This document shows, one piece after another, positions 8,288-20,849 of a stretch of 64,000 nucleotides of DNA. The number at the start of each line of letters is the position of its first letter. The first letter of the stretch is position 1. The DNA is from Novosphingobium beihaiense (GTDB lineage Bacteria > Pseudomonadota > Alphaproteobacteria > Sphingomonadales > Sphingomonadaceae), in the NCBI RefSeq assembly GCF_022832375.1, contig NZ_JALHLG010000011.1, forward strand, positions 62,001 to 126,000. The letters are read 5' to 3'. The position numbers and the translations under genes were made by a program. Below the pieces are notes generated by a model that did no database searches, had not been told where the DNA came from, and was given only the letters and a program-made list of their open reading frames with translations.

Positions 8288-9502
8288 ATGTCACAGCCTC
8301 TCCTTGCCGAAGCCGCCGCCCTTTCCGAAAATATCGTTGCCTTGCGCCGGGCGATCCATGCCGAGCCCGAGATCGGGCTGCACACGCCGAAAACGCGCGA
8401 CAAAGTGCGCGAGGCGCTGGCGCATTTGCCGCTTGAATGGCGTGAGGGGCCGTCCACCACCGGGCTTGTCGCCACGCTCAAGGGCGGCGCGGGTGAAGGG
8501 CCCTGCGTGCTGCTGCGCGGGGATATGGACGCCCTGCCGATGCCGGAAGAGACCGGGCTGCCTTTCGCCTCGACCGTGCCCGGCACGATGCACGCTTGCG
8601 GGCACGATGCACACACCGCGATGCTGGCCGGTGCCGCCGGGATTCTTGCGGCCCGGGCGGAGAGCCTGAAGGGCGAGGTCCGCTTCATGTTCCAGCCGGG
8701 CGAGGAGGGCTATCACGGCGCCCGCTTCATGCTGGAGGATGGCCTGCTGGGCGGCGAAGGGACAGGCCGGCCGCTGCCCGATGCCGCCTTTGCGCTCCAC
8801 GTGATGCCGAATGCGCCGCATGGTGTGGTGGGCGGACGGGCCGGGCCGCTGCTCGCGGCGGCGGACGAACTGCGGATCACTGTGACCGGGCGCGGCGGCC
8901 ATGCCTCGATGCCGCATGATACGCTCGATCCGGTGCCGGTCGCCTGCGAGATCGTCAGTGCCATCCAGACCATGGTGGCGCGCCGGTTCAGCGTGTTCGA
9001 TCCGGTCGTCGTTTCGATTTCGAAGATCGAGAGCGGCACCGCGCACAATGTCGTGCCCGATTCGGCGCGGATGGTGGGCACTATGCGCACGCTGTCGGCC
9101 ACCAACCGCGCACGGTTGAAGGAGGAACTCCCGCTGCTGGTGGCGGGAATCGCCGGGGCGCATGGCCTGACAGCGGAGGTGACGATCCGCGAGGGCTTTC
9201 CCGTTACCCTGTGCGATGCGGGGGCGGTCGATTTCGGCGAGCAGGTGGCGCGCACGATGTTCGGCGCGGAAAGCTTCCTGCGGCTCGCTGACCCGATCAT
9301 GGGCGCGGAAGATTTCGCCTATGTGCTGGAAAAAGTACCGGGCGCGATGTTCTTCCTGGGCGTCAGCCACGCCGGGGACGACTGGCGGAACTGCTGTGGC
9401 ATTCACTCGACCAAAATGATGGTCGATGAAAGCGTGATGCCGCAGGGCGCGGCCTATCTGGCGGGCCTTGCCACCACCTTTCTGGAACGCGGCTGGGGCT
9501 GA
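8288..9502 (+). CDS. M20 family amidohydrolase (hippurate hydrolase/IAA-amino-acid hydrolase type)
   Basis: A 404-residue zinc-dependent amidohydrolase. Metal-site motifs are visible: RGDMDALPM (residues 77-85), ACGHDAHT (103-110) and PGEEGYHGA (137-145). The length and motifs match the hippurate/N-acyl-amino-acid hydrolase branch, which removes acyl groups from amino acids. An alternative ATG lies at 8279, and neither start has a good ribosome site. The gene ends 8 bp before the 5-oxoprolinase gene, so the pair probably forms an operon acting on blocked amino acids (N-acyl amino acids and pyroglutamate). Confidence 0.85.
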   Translation: MSQPLLAEAAALSENIVALRRAIHAEPEIGLHTPKTRDKVREALAHLPLEWREGPSTTGLVATLKGGAGEGPCVLLRGDMDALPMPEETGLPFASTVPGTMHACGHDAHTAMLAGAAGILAARAESLKGEVRFMFQPGEEGYHGARFMLEDGLLGGEGTGRPLPDAAFALHVMPNAPHGVVGGRAGPLLAAADELRITVTGRGGHASMPHDTLDPVPVACEIVSAIQTMVARRFSVFDPVVVSISKIESGTAHNVVPDSARMVGTMRTLSATNRARLKEELPLLVAGIAGAHGLTAEVTIREGFPVTLCDAGAVDFGEQVARTMFGAESFLRLADPIMGAEDFAYVLEKVPGAMFFLGVSHAGDDWRNCCGIHSTKMMVDESVMPQGAAYLAGLATTFLERGWG

Positions 9503-9510
9503 TCCCGGCC

Positions 9511-13107
<3,597 letters not shown>

Positions 13108-13108
13108 G

Positions 13109-13810
13109 CTACTCGATCCGATAGACGCGGAAGGCGATGTTCTGCCAGTCCTCGCCGCGCAGGATCAGGTTTTCGATCGGGCGGCCTGCAGGCTCGCGCC
13201 GCGCTGCCCGGCTTGAAGCCTTGATCCGGAATGGCGTCACGTCCTTGAGCACCACGACGGCGGGCAATTTCTTGGAATCGCGCACCAGGCTGGTGACAAT
13301 GCCCTCATAGCCGAGAGTATAGCCATGCTGCTCTGTCCGGGTCAGCACATAGGCGGTGATGAAGGCTTCCGGGCCGCGGGCGTGGCGCAGCAGGTCGGTT
13401 AGCGGACCGTAGAAGATCGAGAGTTTCCCCGCGCCGCGCACGATCTCGCCGGTCAATATGCCGAATCCGGCAGCTGTCAGGTTGAGCAGGACGAGCCCCG
13501 CGAAAACCGCGAATTGTTCTTCGCGGCTGTCCAGCCCCGGGCTGCCGCTGCGCAGTACGCTGTAGGGATCGGCCAGGGGCAGGGGAATACAGGGATGGTC
13601 CGAGGAAACCAGCCAGAGCCCGGTGACGTAGAGGAGATGCACGCCGATCGCGAAGCACCCGAACTGCACCAGTCCTTCCGGCGATCCCATGGAGGGCAGG
13701 ACGGGATCGGCTTCGGCGGTCTGGCCCGCGCGGTAGAAGAAATAGACCGCGACCAGTCCGGGAAGGAGGAACGCCGCCGTCAGGATGGCGACGAGGGACG
13801 TTCCCAGCAT
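13109..13810 (-). CDS. Uncharacterised membrane protein (DUF6338-like)
   Basis: A 233-residue protein with a hydrophobic N-terminal segment (residues 5-25), a second near 50-70 and a third near 100-120, followed by a soluble C-terminal half with a mixed alpha/beta look (VVVLKDVTPFRIKA). The arrangement resembles DUF6338-type proteins, but this is a recollection of the pattern and not a search result. It starts 12 bp after the small gene at 13823-13987, and the two likely share a transcript. It abuts the 3' end of the 5-oxoprolinase gene with 1 bp between them. No function is proposed. Confidence 0.6.
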   Translation of the reverse strand: MLGTSLVAILTAAFLLPGLVAVYFFYRAGQTAEADPVLPSMGSPEGLVQFGCFAIGVHLLYVTGLWLVSSDHPCIPLPLADPYSVLRSGSPGLDSREEQFAVFAGLVLLNLTAAGFGILTGEIVRGAGKLSIFYGPLTDLLRHARGPEAFITAYVLTRTEQHGYTLGYEGIVTSLVRDSKKLPAVVVLKDVTPFRIKASSRAARREPAGRPIENLILRGEDWQNIAFRVYRIE

Positions 13811-13822
13811 CGCGCTGCGCGG

Positions 13823-13987
13823 TCAGTCTTGGCGTTTCGAGCGCAAGTCGGGGCGGCGGATGACGAACACGCCATCCTCCCGCCGTTCGGCGGCTTCTTC
13901 CACCTCGATCCAGCTGCCCTTGAACGCGCGGAATACGCGGTTGGCAGTCTCGATCGACGCGTCCGAGTTGATGCGGCCTAAATTCAT
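13823..13987 (-). CDS. Small protein of unknown function (54 residues)
   Basis: Encodes a 54-residue charged protein beginning MNLGRINSDASIET and ending in basic residues. It has no membrane segment or cysteine motif. The start at 13987 is chosen because the preceding bases on the minus strand contain a TATACT-like -10 element and no further in-frame ATG of good quality. It lies 12 bp upstream of the membrane protein gene at 13109-13810, suggesting a two-gene operon. I do not recognise the family. Confidence 0.5.
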   Translation of the reverse strand: MNLGRINSDASIETANRVFRAFKGSWIEVEEAAERREDGVFVIRRPDLRSKRQD

Positions 13988-14025
13988 GGTTTCAGTATAG
14001 TATAATCGCGGGAGTTTGAGAAGCC

Positions 14026-14340
14026 TTACGCTTTCACATCCGCCCACTCGGGGTGCTTGTCGAACGCTGCCACCACGTAGCTGCACACCGGCCCGATCTT
14101 GAACTGGTTCTCGCGCGCATCGGCGACCATAGCCTCGACCAGCCGCCCGGCAACGCCGCGGCCGCCGATGGCGGGCGGGACCAGCGTGTGTTCGGCGTAG
14201 TGCACGCCGCCGCGCTCCGTCCAGGTCAGGCGGCCGGTGGCGTCGCTGTCCGCGATATGGGCCCTGTATTCACCGGAGCATTCACCGGAGCATTCGCCGG
14301 AGGGGCCGTTTTCGTGCTTGGTGATGGTCACGCCAACCAT
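14026..14340 (-). CDS. GNAT-fold N-acetyltransferase, YjdJ/NATD1 type
   Basis: A 104-residue single-domain protein of the short GNAT group. It shows HYAEHTLVPPAIGGRGVAGRL (residues ~47-67), the strand plus acetyl-CoA pyrophosphate loop, and the conserved C-S-Y-V segment near residue 88. Family members are compact acetyl-CoA-binding proteins with unclear substrates. ATG 14340 gives the usual length. Residues 14-22 (GECSGECSGEY) come from a 12-bp tandem repeat that inserts extra residues in the first beta hairpin; most relatives have a single short turn there. Confidence 0.8.
   Translation of the reverse strand: MVGVTITKHENGPSGECSGECSGEYRAHIADSDATGRLTWTERGGVHYAEHTLVPPAIGGRGVAGRLVEAMVADARENQFKIGPVCSYVVAAFDKHPEWADVKA
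14267..14302. repeat. 12-bp tandem repeat, three copies, inside the GNAT gene
   Basis: Units are tattcaccggag (14267-14278), cattcaccggag (14279-14290) and cattcgccggag (14291-14302). The unit length is a multiple of three, so copy-number change adds or removes four residues (S-G-E-C) without breaking the frame. Confidence 0.9.
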
Positions 14341-14413
14341 GGGCTTTCTCCTTGCTGCGCCTGAACGTGCGGATGCGAACGCTTGACGGCGGACGCGCCG
14401 CCTCTCAGGGCAT

Positions 14414-15415
14414 ATGGCCATGCAGTTCCTTTCCGACAATGCCGCCGCTGTCCATCCCGCCGTCTGGAAGGTGATGATGGCTGCCGATAGTGCCGACGCG
14501 CCCTATGACGGCGATGCCCTGAGCCGGGAGCTGGATGCGGCGTTCACGGCGCTGTTCGGGCGCGAGTGCGCGGCACTGTGGGTGGCGACCGGGACGGCGG
14601 CGAATTGCCTGGCGCTGGCCTCCATGGTGCCGCCGCACGGGGCGGCGGTCTGCCACCGCGAGGCGCATATCGAAATGGACGAGGGCGGCGCGCCCGGCTT
14701 TTACCTGCACGGCGCCAAGCTGCTGCTGGCCGGTGGCGAGCAGGCGAAGATCGCGCCGGATGCTGTCGCGGCGGTCATCGATCCGATCCGGGACGGGGTG
14801 CATCAGGTGCAGCCTCATGCCGTCTCGATCACGCAGGCGAGCGAATACGGCTGCGTTTACCGGCCTGGGGAGCTGTCTGCGCTGGCGGCCTTTGCGAAAG
14901 AACGCGGGCTGGGGCTGCATGTCGATGGTGCGCGCTTTGCCAATGCCGCGGCGTTTCTGGACTGTGCGCCCGCCGAGGCTTGCGCCGGGGCCGACGCGCT
15001 CAGCTTCGGGTTCGTGAAGAATGGCGGCATGAGCGCGGAGGCCGTGGTGTTCTTCGATCCCGAAGCCGCGCACATGATCCGTTTCCGCCGCAAGCGTGCC
15101 GGGCATCTGCAATCCAAGGGCCGGTTCATGGCCGCGCAGATCCTTGCGATGCTGGAAGACGGTCTGTGGCTTGCCAATGCGCGGGCCGCGAATGCGGCCG
15201 CGGCGGAAATTGGCGCGGCAGCGGGCGGGCGTCTGCTCCATCCGGTGGAGGCGAACGAAGTGTTCCTTTCGTGCACCGCCGCCGAGCGGGCAGCGCTGCG
15301 CGGGCAGGGCTTCGGCTTTTACGACTGGGGGGACGGCGCGGCGCGGCTGGTTACGGCATGGGATGCCAGGGCGGAACATGTCTCTGCCCTGGCGCGCGCC
15401 ATTTCCGCTTTGTGA
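14414..15415 (+). CDS. ltaE: Low-specificity L-threonine aldolase
   Basis: A 333-residue fold-type I PLP enzyme. The glycine-rich cofactor loop is VATGTAAN near residue 58, the aspartate strand is LHVDGARFANA near 175, and the probable Schiff-base lysine is K202 in FGFVKNGGMS. This pattern is that of threonine aldolases/beta-eliminating lyases that split threonine to glycine and acetaldehyde. An alternative ATG lies two codons in. It is followed after 10 bp by the EamA transporter gene, so an amino-acid metabolite exporter link is possible. Confidence 0.85.
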   Translation: MAMQFLSDNAAAVHPAVWKVMMAADSADAPYDGDALSRELDAAFTALFGRECAALWVATGTAANCLALASMVPPHGAAVCHREAHIEMDEGGAPGFYLHGAKLLLAGGEQAKIAPDAVAAVIDPIRDGVHQVQPHAVSITQASEYGCVYRPGELSALAAFAKERGLGLHVDGARFANAAAFLDCAPAEACAGADALSFGFVKNGGMSAEAVVFFDPEAAHMIRFRRKRAGHLQSKGRFMAAQILAMLEDGLWLANARAANAAAAEIGAAAGGRLLHPVEANEVFLSCTAAERAALRGQGFGFYDWGDGAARLVTAWDARAEHVSALARAISAL

Positions 15416-15425
15416 GCGCCCGGTT

Positions 15426-16337
15426 ATGAACGGGGGCGCCCCCTCTTTCCTGCGCCCGGCGGTGTTCCTGCCCTTTGCGCTGGTCTCGCTGATCTGGGGG
15501 TCGACCTGGTGGGTGATCACCGGGCAGATCGACGGCGTGCCTGCAAGCTGGTCTGTCGCCTGGCGCTTTCTGCTGGCGACTCCGGCGATGTTCATGGTGG
15601 CGCTGGCCATGGGCAAGAGCCTGCGGCTGGGGCGCGATGGCCAGATGCTGGCCATTCTGGTGGGCGCCGCGCAGTTCTGCGGAAACTACAATTTCGTTTA
15701 CCGGGCGGAACTGCATCTGACGTCGGGCATCGTGGCGGTCATGATCGCGCTGCTCCTGGTGCCGAACACAGTGCTGGCGCGGATTCTGCTCAAGCAGCCG
15801 GTTACGCCGCGCTTTGCGGCGGGCAGCGTGATCGCGATCGCCGGTATCCTGCTTTTGCTGCTGCACGAGGCGCGTGAGGCGCCATTGCAGGGCAAAGTGG
15901 CGCTGGGCGTCGGCTTCGCGCTGATCGCGATGCTCTGCGCTTCGGTCTCGAACGTGATGCAGGCGAACGAGACGGGGCAGCGCCTGCCGATGGTCAGCCT
16001 GCTGGCCTGGGCCATGCTCTACGGGACGGCTTGCGACGTCGCACTGGCGTGGATCACTGCCGGGCCGCCGGTGGTGCCGGTCAGTCTGGGGTACTGGCTC
16101 GGCACCGGCTATCTCGCGCTGTTCGGATCGGTCGTGACCTTTCCGCTCTACTACACGCTGATCCGCCAGCTCGGCGCGGGCAAGGCGTCGTACAACGGCG
16201 TGGTGGTCGTGGTGATCGCGATGCTGCTCTCGACCGTGCTGGAGGGCTACCGCTGGACGCCTGTGGCCATTGCGGGGGCAGTGCTGGCGATGGCCGGGCT
16301 CATCGTCGCGCTCAGTGCGCGCAGGCCCGCCGCGTAA
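15426..16337 (+). CDS. EamA/DMT family transporter
   Basis: A 303-residue protein with ten hydrophobic segments in two homologous halves. The first helix carries SLIWGSTWW, the standard EamA signature, and the second half has YNGVVVVVIAMLLSTVLEGYR-like helix 9/10 features. Family members export amino acids or metabolites. Start ATG 15426 lies 10 bp after ltaE. The last 91 bp overlap the 3' end of the convergent epimerase gene, which is unusual because both C-termini look genuine. Confidence 0.85.
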   Translation: MNGGAPSFLRPAVFLPFALVSLIWGSTWWVITGQIDGVPASWSVAWRFLLATPAMFMVALAMGKSLRLGRDGQMLAILVGAAQFCGNYNFVYRAELHLTSGIVAVMIALLLVPNTVLARILLKQPVTPRFAAGSVIAIAGILLLLLHEAREAPLQGKVALGVGFALIAMLCASVSNVMQANETGQRLPMVSLLAWAMLYGTACDVALAWITAGPPVVPVSLGYWLGTGYLALFGSVVTFPLYYTLIRQLGAGKASYNGVVVVVIAMLLSTVLEGYRWTPVAIAGAVLAMAGLIVALSARRPAA

Positions 16338-17092
16338 TCGGGATAGCGCGGGCGCCAGCCGAGCATGCGCTTCGCCTTGCCGTTCGCCACGCGCCGGTTC
16401 TCGGCATAGAACGCGCGCGCCATGGGGGAGAGTCCCGCCTCTTCCAGCGATTGCAGAGGCGGCGGCGCGAGGCTGAGCAGGCGGCAGGCTTCCTCGACCA
16501 CGCGGTTTTGGGCGCAGGGCAGATCGTCGGCGAGGTTGTAGGCGCCCGGTGGCGCCTTGATCCCGGCGATCACCCCGGCGGCGATATCCTCTACATGGAC
16601 GCGGCTGAACACCTGCCCTGGCAAGTCTATGCAGTGGGCGCGGCCTTCGCGCACCCGCTCCAGCATCGAGCGGGCGGGGCCATAGATCCCGGGCAGGCGA
16701 TAGACTCGCGCGCCCAAGGTCTGCCACGCCGCATCCGCCTCGCTGCGTGCACTGCGGCGGCCCGTGCCGGTGGGCGTCGATTCGTCCACCCAAGCGCCGC
16801 CCGTATCGCCATAGACGCCGGTCGAGGAGAGGTAGGACAGGGCCTTGCCCTTGAGCGCGCTGCCATAACGTTCCAGCACCGGGTCTAGCGGTTCCCCGCG
16901 CGCTTCCTTTCCCGGCGGAACCGAGGACAGCACATGATCGGCATCGGCCAGCGCCATGCGCACGGTGCCCTCGTCCTCGAACGCCAGCGTGCCGCTGCGC
17001 CCGGTCGAGATCACTTCCCAGCCGCGCGCTTCGAGATCGCGGGCGATGATTTGCGCGGTATAGCCGAGGCCGAAGATGAACATGCGGGGCAT
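16247..17092 (-). CDS. NAD(P)-binding epimerase/dehydratase-like SDR protein
   Basis: A 281-residue extended-SDR-like protein. The N-terminal Rossmann loop is degenerate, FGLGYTAQ at residues 7-14 in place of GxxGxxG. The active-site region has SSTGVYG near residue 91, where the usual Tyr-x3-Lys is replaced by a Y-G-D-T pattern, and VYRLPGIYGPARS near 151. This matches YeeZ-like atypical SDRs. It probably binds NAD(P) but the substrate is unknown. The 3' end overlaps the convergent EamA gene by 91 bp. Confidence 0.75.
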   Translation of the reverse strand: MPRMFIFGLGYTAQIIARDLEARGWEVISTGRSGTLAFEDEGTVRMALADADHVLSSVPPGKEARGEPLDPVLERYGSALKGKALSYLSSTGVYGDTGGAWVDESTPTGTGRRSARSEADAAWQTLGARVYRLPGIYGPARSMLERVREGRAHCIDLPGQVFSRVHVEDIAAGVIAGIKAPPGAYNLADDLPCAQNRVVEEACRLLSLAPPPLQSLEEAGLSPMARAFYAENRRVANGKAKRMLGWRPRYPDYAAGLRALSATMSPAIASTAPAMATGVQR

Positions 17093-17179
17093 GGCCTCCG
17101 TCTAGCAGCGCGGGCCTGTGGTGCAAAATTCGCTGCGTCCGTGCTGGCAATCGCCCGGGGAAGGTTTACTTAGACACAC

Positions 17180-19834
17180 ATGGATATCGCCAGCAGACCC
17201 GCCGAGCCCGCAGAGAACACTCAGGTTGCGGATGCCGCGCCGCCGCCGCATTCGCCGCCGGTCATCCGCCGGGAGGACTATCAGCCGCCCGCATGGCTGG
17301 TGCCCGAAACCGGGCTGGATTTCACGCTGGGCATCGATGCTGCCGGGATTACCTCGAAGCTGAAGGTGGTGCGCAATCCGGAAGGCAGCGGGGAGGCGGT
17401 GCTGCGCCTCAACGGCGATCAGATCGCGCCGCTGGCCGTGCGCGTCGATGGCGCGGCGGTCAATGACTGGCGCCTTGATGGCTCCGATCTGCTGATCGAT
17501 CTGCCTGGCGCGGAGCATATCGTCGAGGTGGAAACCCAGGTAAATCCCGCGGCGAATAGCCAGCTTATGGGGCTCTATGCCTCGAACGGGATGCTGTGCA
17601 CCCAGTGCGAGGCGGAAGGGTTCCGCCGCATTACTTTCTTCCCCGACCGGCCGGACGTGCTGTCGGTCTATTCGGTGCGGATGACGGGTGACAAGGCGCA
17701 GTTCCCGATCCTGCTCGCCAACGGCAATTGCACCGCGCAGGGCGAGAATGCCGACGGCACCCACTGGGCCGAATGGCACGATCCCTGGCCCAAGCCGAGC
17801 TACCTCTTCGCGCTGGTGGCAGGCGATCTGGTGGCGAACCATGCCACGTTCACTACGATGTCGGGCCGTGAGGTCGATCTCAACATCTGGGTCCGCCCGG
17901 GTGATGAGGACCGCACTCAGCACGCGATGGATTCGCTCATCGCCTCGATGAAGTGGGACGAGGAGGCTTTCGGGCGCGAATACGATCTCGACTTGTTCAA
18001 CATCGTCGCCGTGTCAGATTTCAACATGGGGGCGATGGAGAACAAGGGGCTCAACGTCTTCAACACCCGTTATGTCCTGGCCGATCCCGAAACCGCGACC
18101 GATGGCGATTATGATGCGGTCGAGGGCGTGATCGGGCACGAATACTTCCACAACTGGTCTGGCAACCGCATCACCTGCCGTGACTGGTTCCAGCTCAGCC
18201 TCAAGGAAGGCTTCACGGTGCTGCGCGATCAGCTTTTCAGTGCTGCCATGGGCAGTGAGGCGGTCAAGCGGATCGAGGATGTGCGGGTGCTGCGTTCGGC
18301 CCAGTTCCCGGAGGACTCGGGGCCGCTGGCGCATCCGATTCGCCCCGATTCCTATCAGGAAATCAGCAACTTCTACACGGCCACGGTCTATAACAAGGGC
18401 GCCGAGGTGATCCGCATGATGCGGACCATGGCGGGCCCCATGCAGTTCCGCAAAGGCACCGACCTCTATTTCGATCGTCACGATGGCGAGGCCGCCACGT
18501 GCGAGGATTTCATCCGCTCGATGGAGGAAGGCGCCGGGCTGGACCTCACTCAGTTCCGCTTGTGGTATTCGCAGGCCGGCACGCCGCAGGTCGCCGTTAC
18601 GCTGAAGCATGAGGGGACGACGGCGACGCTGCACCTGTCGCAGACGGTGCCTGCAACGCCGGGGCAGCCGGACAAGCAGCCGGTGCCGGTCCCGCTGCGC
18701 ATCGGCCTGTTCAACCGGGACAACAAGGAGCACACCGGCGAACAGCTGATCGTACTCACCAAGGCCAGCGATACTTTCGTGTTCGAGGAATTCGACCATC
18801 CGCCGGTGCTGTCGATCAACCGGGGCTTCTCGGCGCCGGTTTCGATCGAGTTCGACCGGCCGGTGGAGGATCTGGTGTTCCTCGCCGCGCACGATGACGA
18901 TCCTTTCGCCCGTTACGAGGCGATGCAGAGCCTTGTCGTCCAGCACTTGGTCGCGGCGGTCAGCGGGGCACTGGATGAGGCCGCGCGCGCCGAAGGGCGC
19001 GCCGCCATTGGCGAGGCTTTTGCCGCGATCGTCACCGATTCCGCGCTCGAAGACCTGATGCGCGGCGAACTGATGATCCTGCCCGCCGAAAGCTATCTGG
19101 CCGAACAGATGCTGATTGCCGATCCCGGCGCGATCCATGCCGAGCGCGAGGCGCTCAAGGCCTGGCTGGGCCGCGAATATGCGCAGATCCTTGGCGCGCT
19201 GCACGACCGTGCGGTGGCCGTGCTCTACAGCCGCGATGCCGCCGCCCGCGGCGCGCGCAAGATCAAGAGCCAGGCGCTCGGCTACATTGCTGTCGGCAAC
19301 AATGCGGAAGGCGCCCGCCGCGCCATTGCGCAATACCGCGCGGCCGACAACATGACCGACCGTCAGGGCGCCATGCTGGTTCTCGCCAGTCTCGACGTGC
19401 CCGAGCGTGCGGAAGCGCTGGCGGACTTCCACAGCCGCTACGAAGGCAATGCCCTTGTCATCGACAAGTGGTTCTCGCTGCAGGCGGGTTCGTTCCATCC
19501 CGGCGTGCTGGCGAATATCCGCGCGCTGGCGGAGCATCCCGATTTCACCATGACCAACCCCAACCGGGTCCGCGCGCTTTACATGGCGGCGGCGGTCAAT
19601 CCCAAGGCGTTCCACGACGAAAGCGGGGAGGGCTATCGCTTGATCGGCGATCTCATTCGCCGTCTCGATCCCATCAACCCGCAGACGGCGGCGCGCTTTG
19701 TGCCCTCGCTCGGCCGCTGGCGGCGGATCGAGCCGGTCCGTGCGGCGATGATGCGCGAGGAACTGCAGAAGATCGCCGCGGAACCTTCGCTGTCGCGCGA
19801 TGTCCGTGAGCAGGTGACCAAGAGCCTTGGCTGA
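17180..19834 (+). CDS. pepN: Aminopeptidase N (M1 family)
   Basis: An 884-residue zinc aminopeptidase. The exopeptidase motif GAMEN lies near residue 283, the zinc site HEYFH at residues 320-324, and the third ligand E343 in SLKEGF. Length and the WSGNR-type motif after the zinc site identify the bacterial PepN/alanyl aminopeptidase branch, which trims N-terminal residues from peptides in the cytosol. It overlaps the following pgeF gene by 8 bp, indicating co-transcription. Confidence 0.95.
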   Translation: MDIASRPAEPAENTQVADAAPPPHSPPVIRREDYQPPAWLVPETGLDFTLGIDAAGITSKLKVVRNPEGSGEAVLRLNGDQIAPLAVRVDGAAVNDWRLDGSDLLIDLPGAEHIVEVETQVNPAANSQLMGLYASNGMLCTQCEAEGFRRITFFPDRPDVLSVYSVRMTGDKAQFPILLANGNCTAQGENADGTHWAEWHDPWPKPSYLFALVAGDLVANHATFTTMSGREVDLNIWVRPGDEDRTQHAMDSLIASMKWDEEAFGREYDLDLFNIVAVSDFNMGAMENKGLNVFNTRYVLADPETATDGDYDAVEGVIGHEYFHNWSGNRITCRDWFQLSLKEGFTVLRDQLFSAAMGSEAVKRIEDVRVLRSAQFPEDSGPLAHPIRPDSYQEISNFYTATVYNKGAEVIRMMRTMAGPMQFRKGTDLYFDRHDGEAATCEDFIRSMEEGAGLDLTQFRLWYSQAGTPQVAVTLKHEGTTATLHLSQTVPATPGQPDKQPVPVPLRIGLFNRDNKEHTGEQLIVLTKASDTFVFEEFDHPPVLSINRGFSAPVSIEFDRPVEDLVFLAAHDDDPFARYEAMQSLVVQHLVAAVSGALDEAARAEGRAAIGEAFAAIVTDSALEDLMRGELMILPAESYLAEQMLIADPGAIHAEREALKAWLGREYAQILGALHDRAVAVLYSRDAAARGARKIKSQALGYIAVGNNAEGARRAIAQYRAADNMTDRQGAMLVLASLDVPERAEALADFHSRYEGNALVIDKWFSLQAGSFHPGVLANIRALAEHPDFTMTNPNRVRALYMAAAVNPKAFHDESGEGYRLIGDLIRRLDPINPQTAARFVPSLGRWRRIEPVRAAMMREELQKIAAEPSLSRDVREQVTKSLG

Positions 19835-20597
19835 AACCGTTGAAGTGAACCGTGCGGGGCTGCTCGAAGGCGTGCCGCACGGATTTCTGGGCCGCAGGGG
19901 CGGGGTCAGCACTGGTGATGTCGCGGGGCTCAACACCGGGCCGGGGTCGGGCGACGATCCCGCGCGGATTGCCGAGAATCGCCGCCGCGCCGTGCAGGCG
20001 GTGCTGCCGGGCGCGCGGCTGGTGACGGTCTATCAGGTTCATTCGCCCGATTGCGTCACGGTGGGGCCGCAGCCGTGGGCGGACGATGCGCGCCCGCATG
20101 CCGATGCGCTCGTGACGGACCGGCCGGGCATGCTGCTGGGCATTCTCACGGCCGATTGCGCGCCGGTGCTGCTGGCAGACCGCGAGGCGGGTGTCGTCGG
20201 CGCAGCGCATGCGGGCTGGAAAGGCGCGATCGGCGGTGTCACCGATCGTACCGTGGAGGCGATGGAAGCGCTGGGCGCCAGCCGGGACCGGATCGTGGCG
20301 GCAGTGGGGCCTTGTATCGCCCGGCGCAGCTATGAAGTCGATGAGGCGTTCTACGGCCGGTTTCTGGCGGAGGACGAAGGCAATGCCGCTTTCTTCGCAG
20401 CAGGCCGTGCCGGGCACTATCAATTCGACCTAGAAGCCTATGCTGCCGCCCGTCTTGCCGCGGCCGGGATCGGGCGGGTCGAGGTGCTGGGGCTCGATAC
20501 ATATTCCGCGCCGGAGCGTTTTTATTCGTTCCGCCGTGCCACGCACAAGGGCGAGCCGGACTACGGGCGGCAAATCTCCTTGATAGGATTGACCTAA
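19827..20597 (+). CDS. pgeF: Peptidoglycan editing factor PgeF / YfiH-type multicopper polyphenol oxidase
   Basis: A 256-residue laccase-domain protein. The conserved set is visible: HSPDC near residue 72, TADCAPVLL near 109 and AAHAGWKGA near 129, which supplies the cysteine/histidine metal site. Members remove wrongly incorporated L-Ser-containing stem peptides or act on purine nucleosides. The start is TTG at 19827 overlapping pepN, with a GTG at 19842 as an alternative. It ends just inside an FNR-like palindrome that precedes petABC. Confidence 0.85.
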   Translation: MAETVEVNRAGLLEGVPHGFLGRRGGVSTGDVAGLNTGPGSGDDPARIAENRRRAVQAVLPGARLVTVYQVHSPDCVTVGPQPWADDARPHADALVTDRPGMLLGILTADCAPVLLADREAGVVGAAHAGWKGAIGGVTDRTVEAMEALGASRDRIVAAVGPCIARRSYEVDEAFYGRFLAEDEGNAAFFAAGRAGHYQFDLEAYAAARLAAAGIGRVEVLGLDTYSAPERFYSFRRATHKGEPDYGRQISLIGLT

Positions 20598-20602
20598 GTC
20601 AA
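20589..20602. promoter_or_regulatory. FNR/FixK-like palindrome upstream of petABC
   Basis: TTGACCTAAGTCAA is a perfect TTGAC-N4-GTCAA inverted repeat, the consensus shape of FnrL/FixK/Anr sites. It overlaps the stop codon of pgeF and lies about 250 bp upstream of petA. Oxygen-responsive control of the bc1 operon would fit, but the distance is large and no promoter elements could be placed with confidence. The rest of the gap up to 20849 holds no convincing gene. Confidence 0.4.
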
Positions 20603-20849
20603 GACCCCAGCCGCATCGTCTTTCTAGAAGCCCGGCGTTGGCTGCCAGCGGGGCCGTCCGCCGGGGATGGGCCAAAAAGGCGGTTGGCACGGCTGTATTT
20701 CGTGTATATCAGGCCCGCGAAGTCGGCAGTGGGAGAGGGTGCGCCCGCTTCTTTTGCCGAATTCGGGGGATCAGGGGCGTTCATCAGCTGTTATAGTATG
20801 CTGTCGGTCCCCCGGCAGTGGGTGTTCGTAAGCAAGGCAAGGGCTTAGC

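Noticed and set aside
18014..19936. 640-residue minus-strand open frame over pepN
   Set aside because: Antisense to pepN with its zinc site; no domain or start signal.
20599..20784. 61-residue minus-strand frame upstream of petA
   Set aside because: No ribosome site, no recognisable pattern and an unlikely place between pgeF and petA; treated as non-coding.
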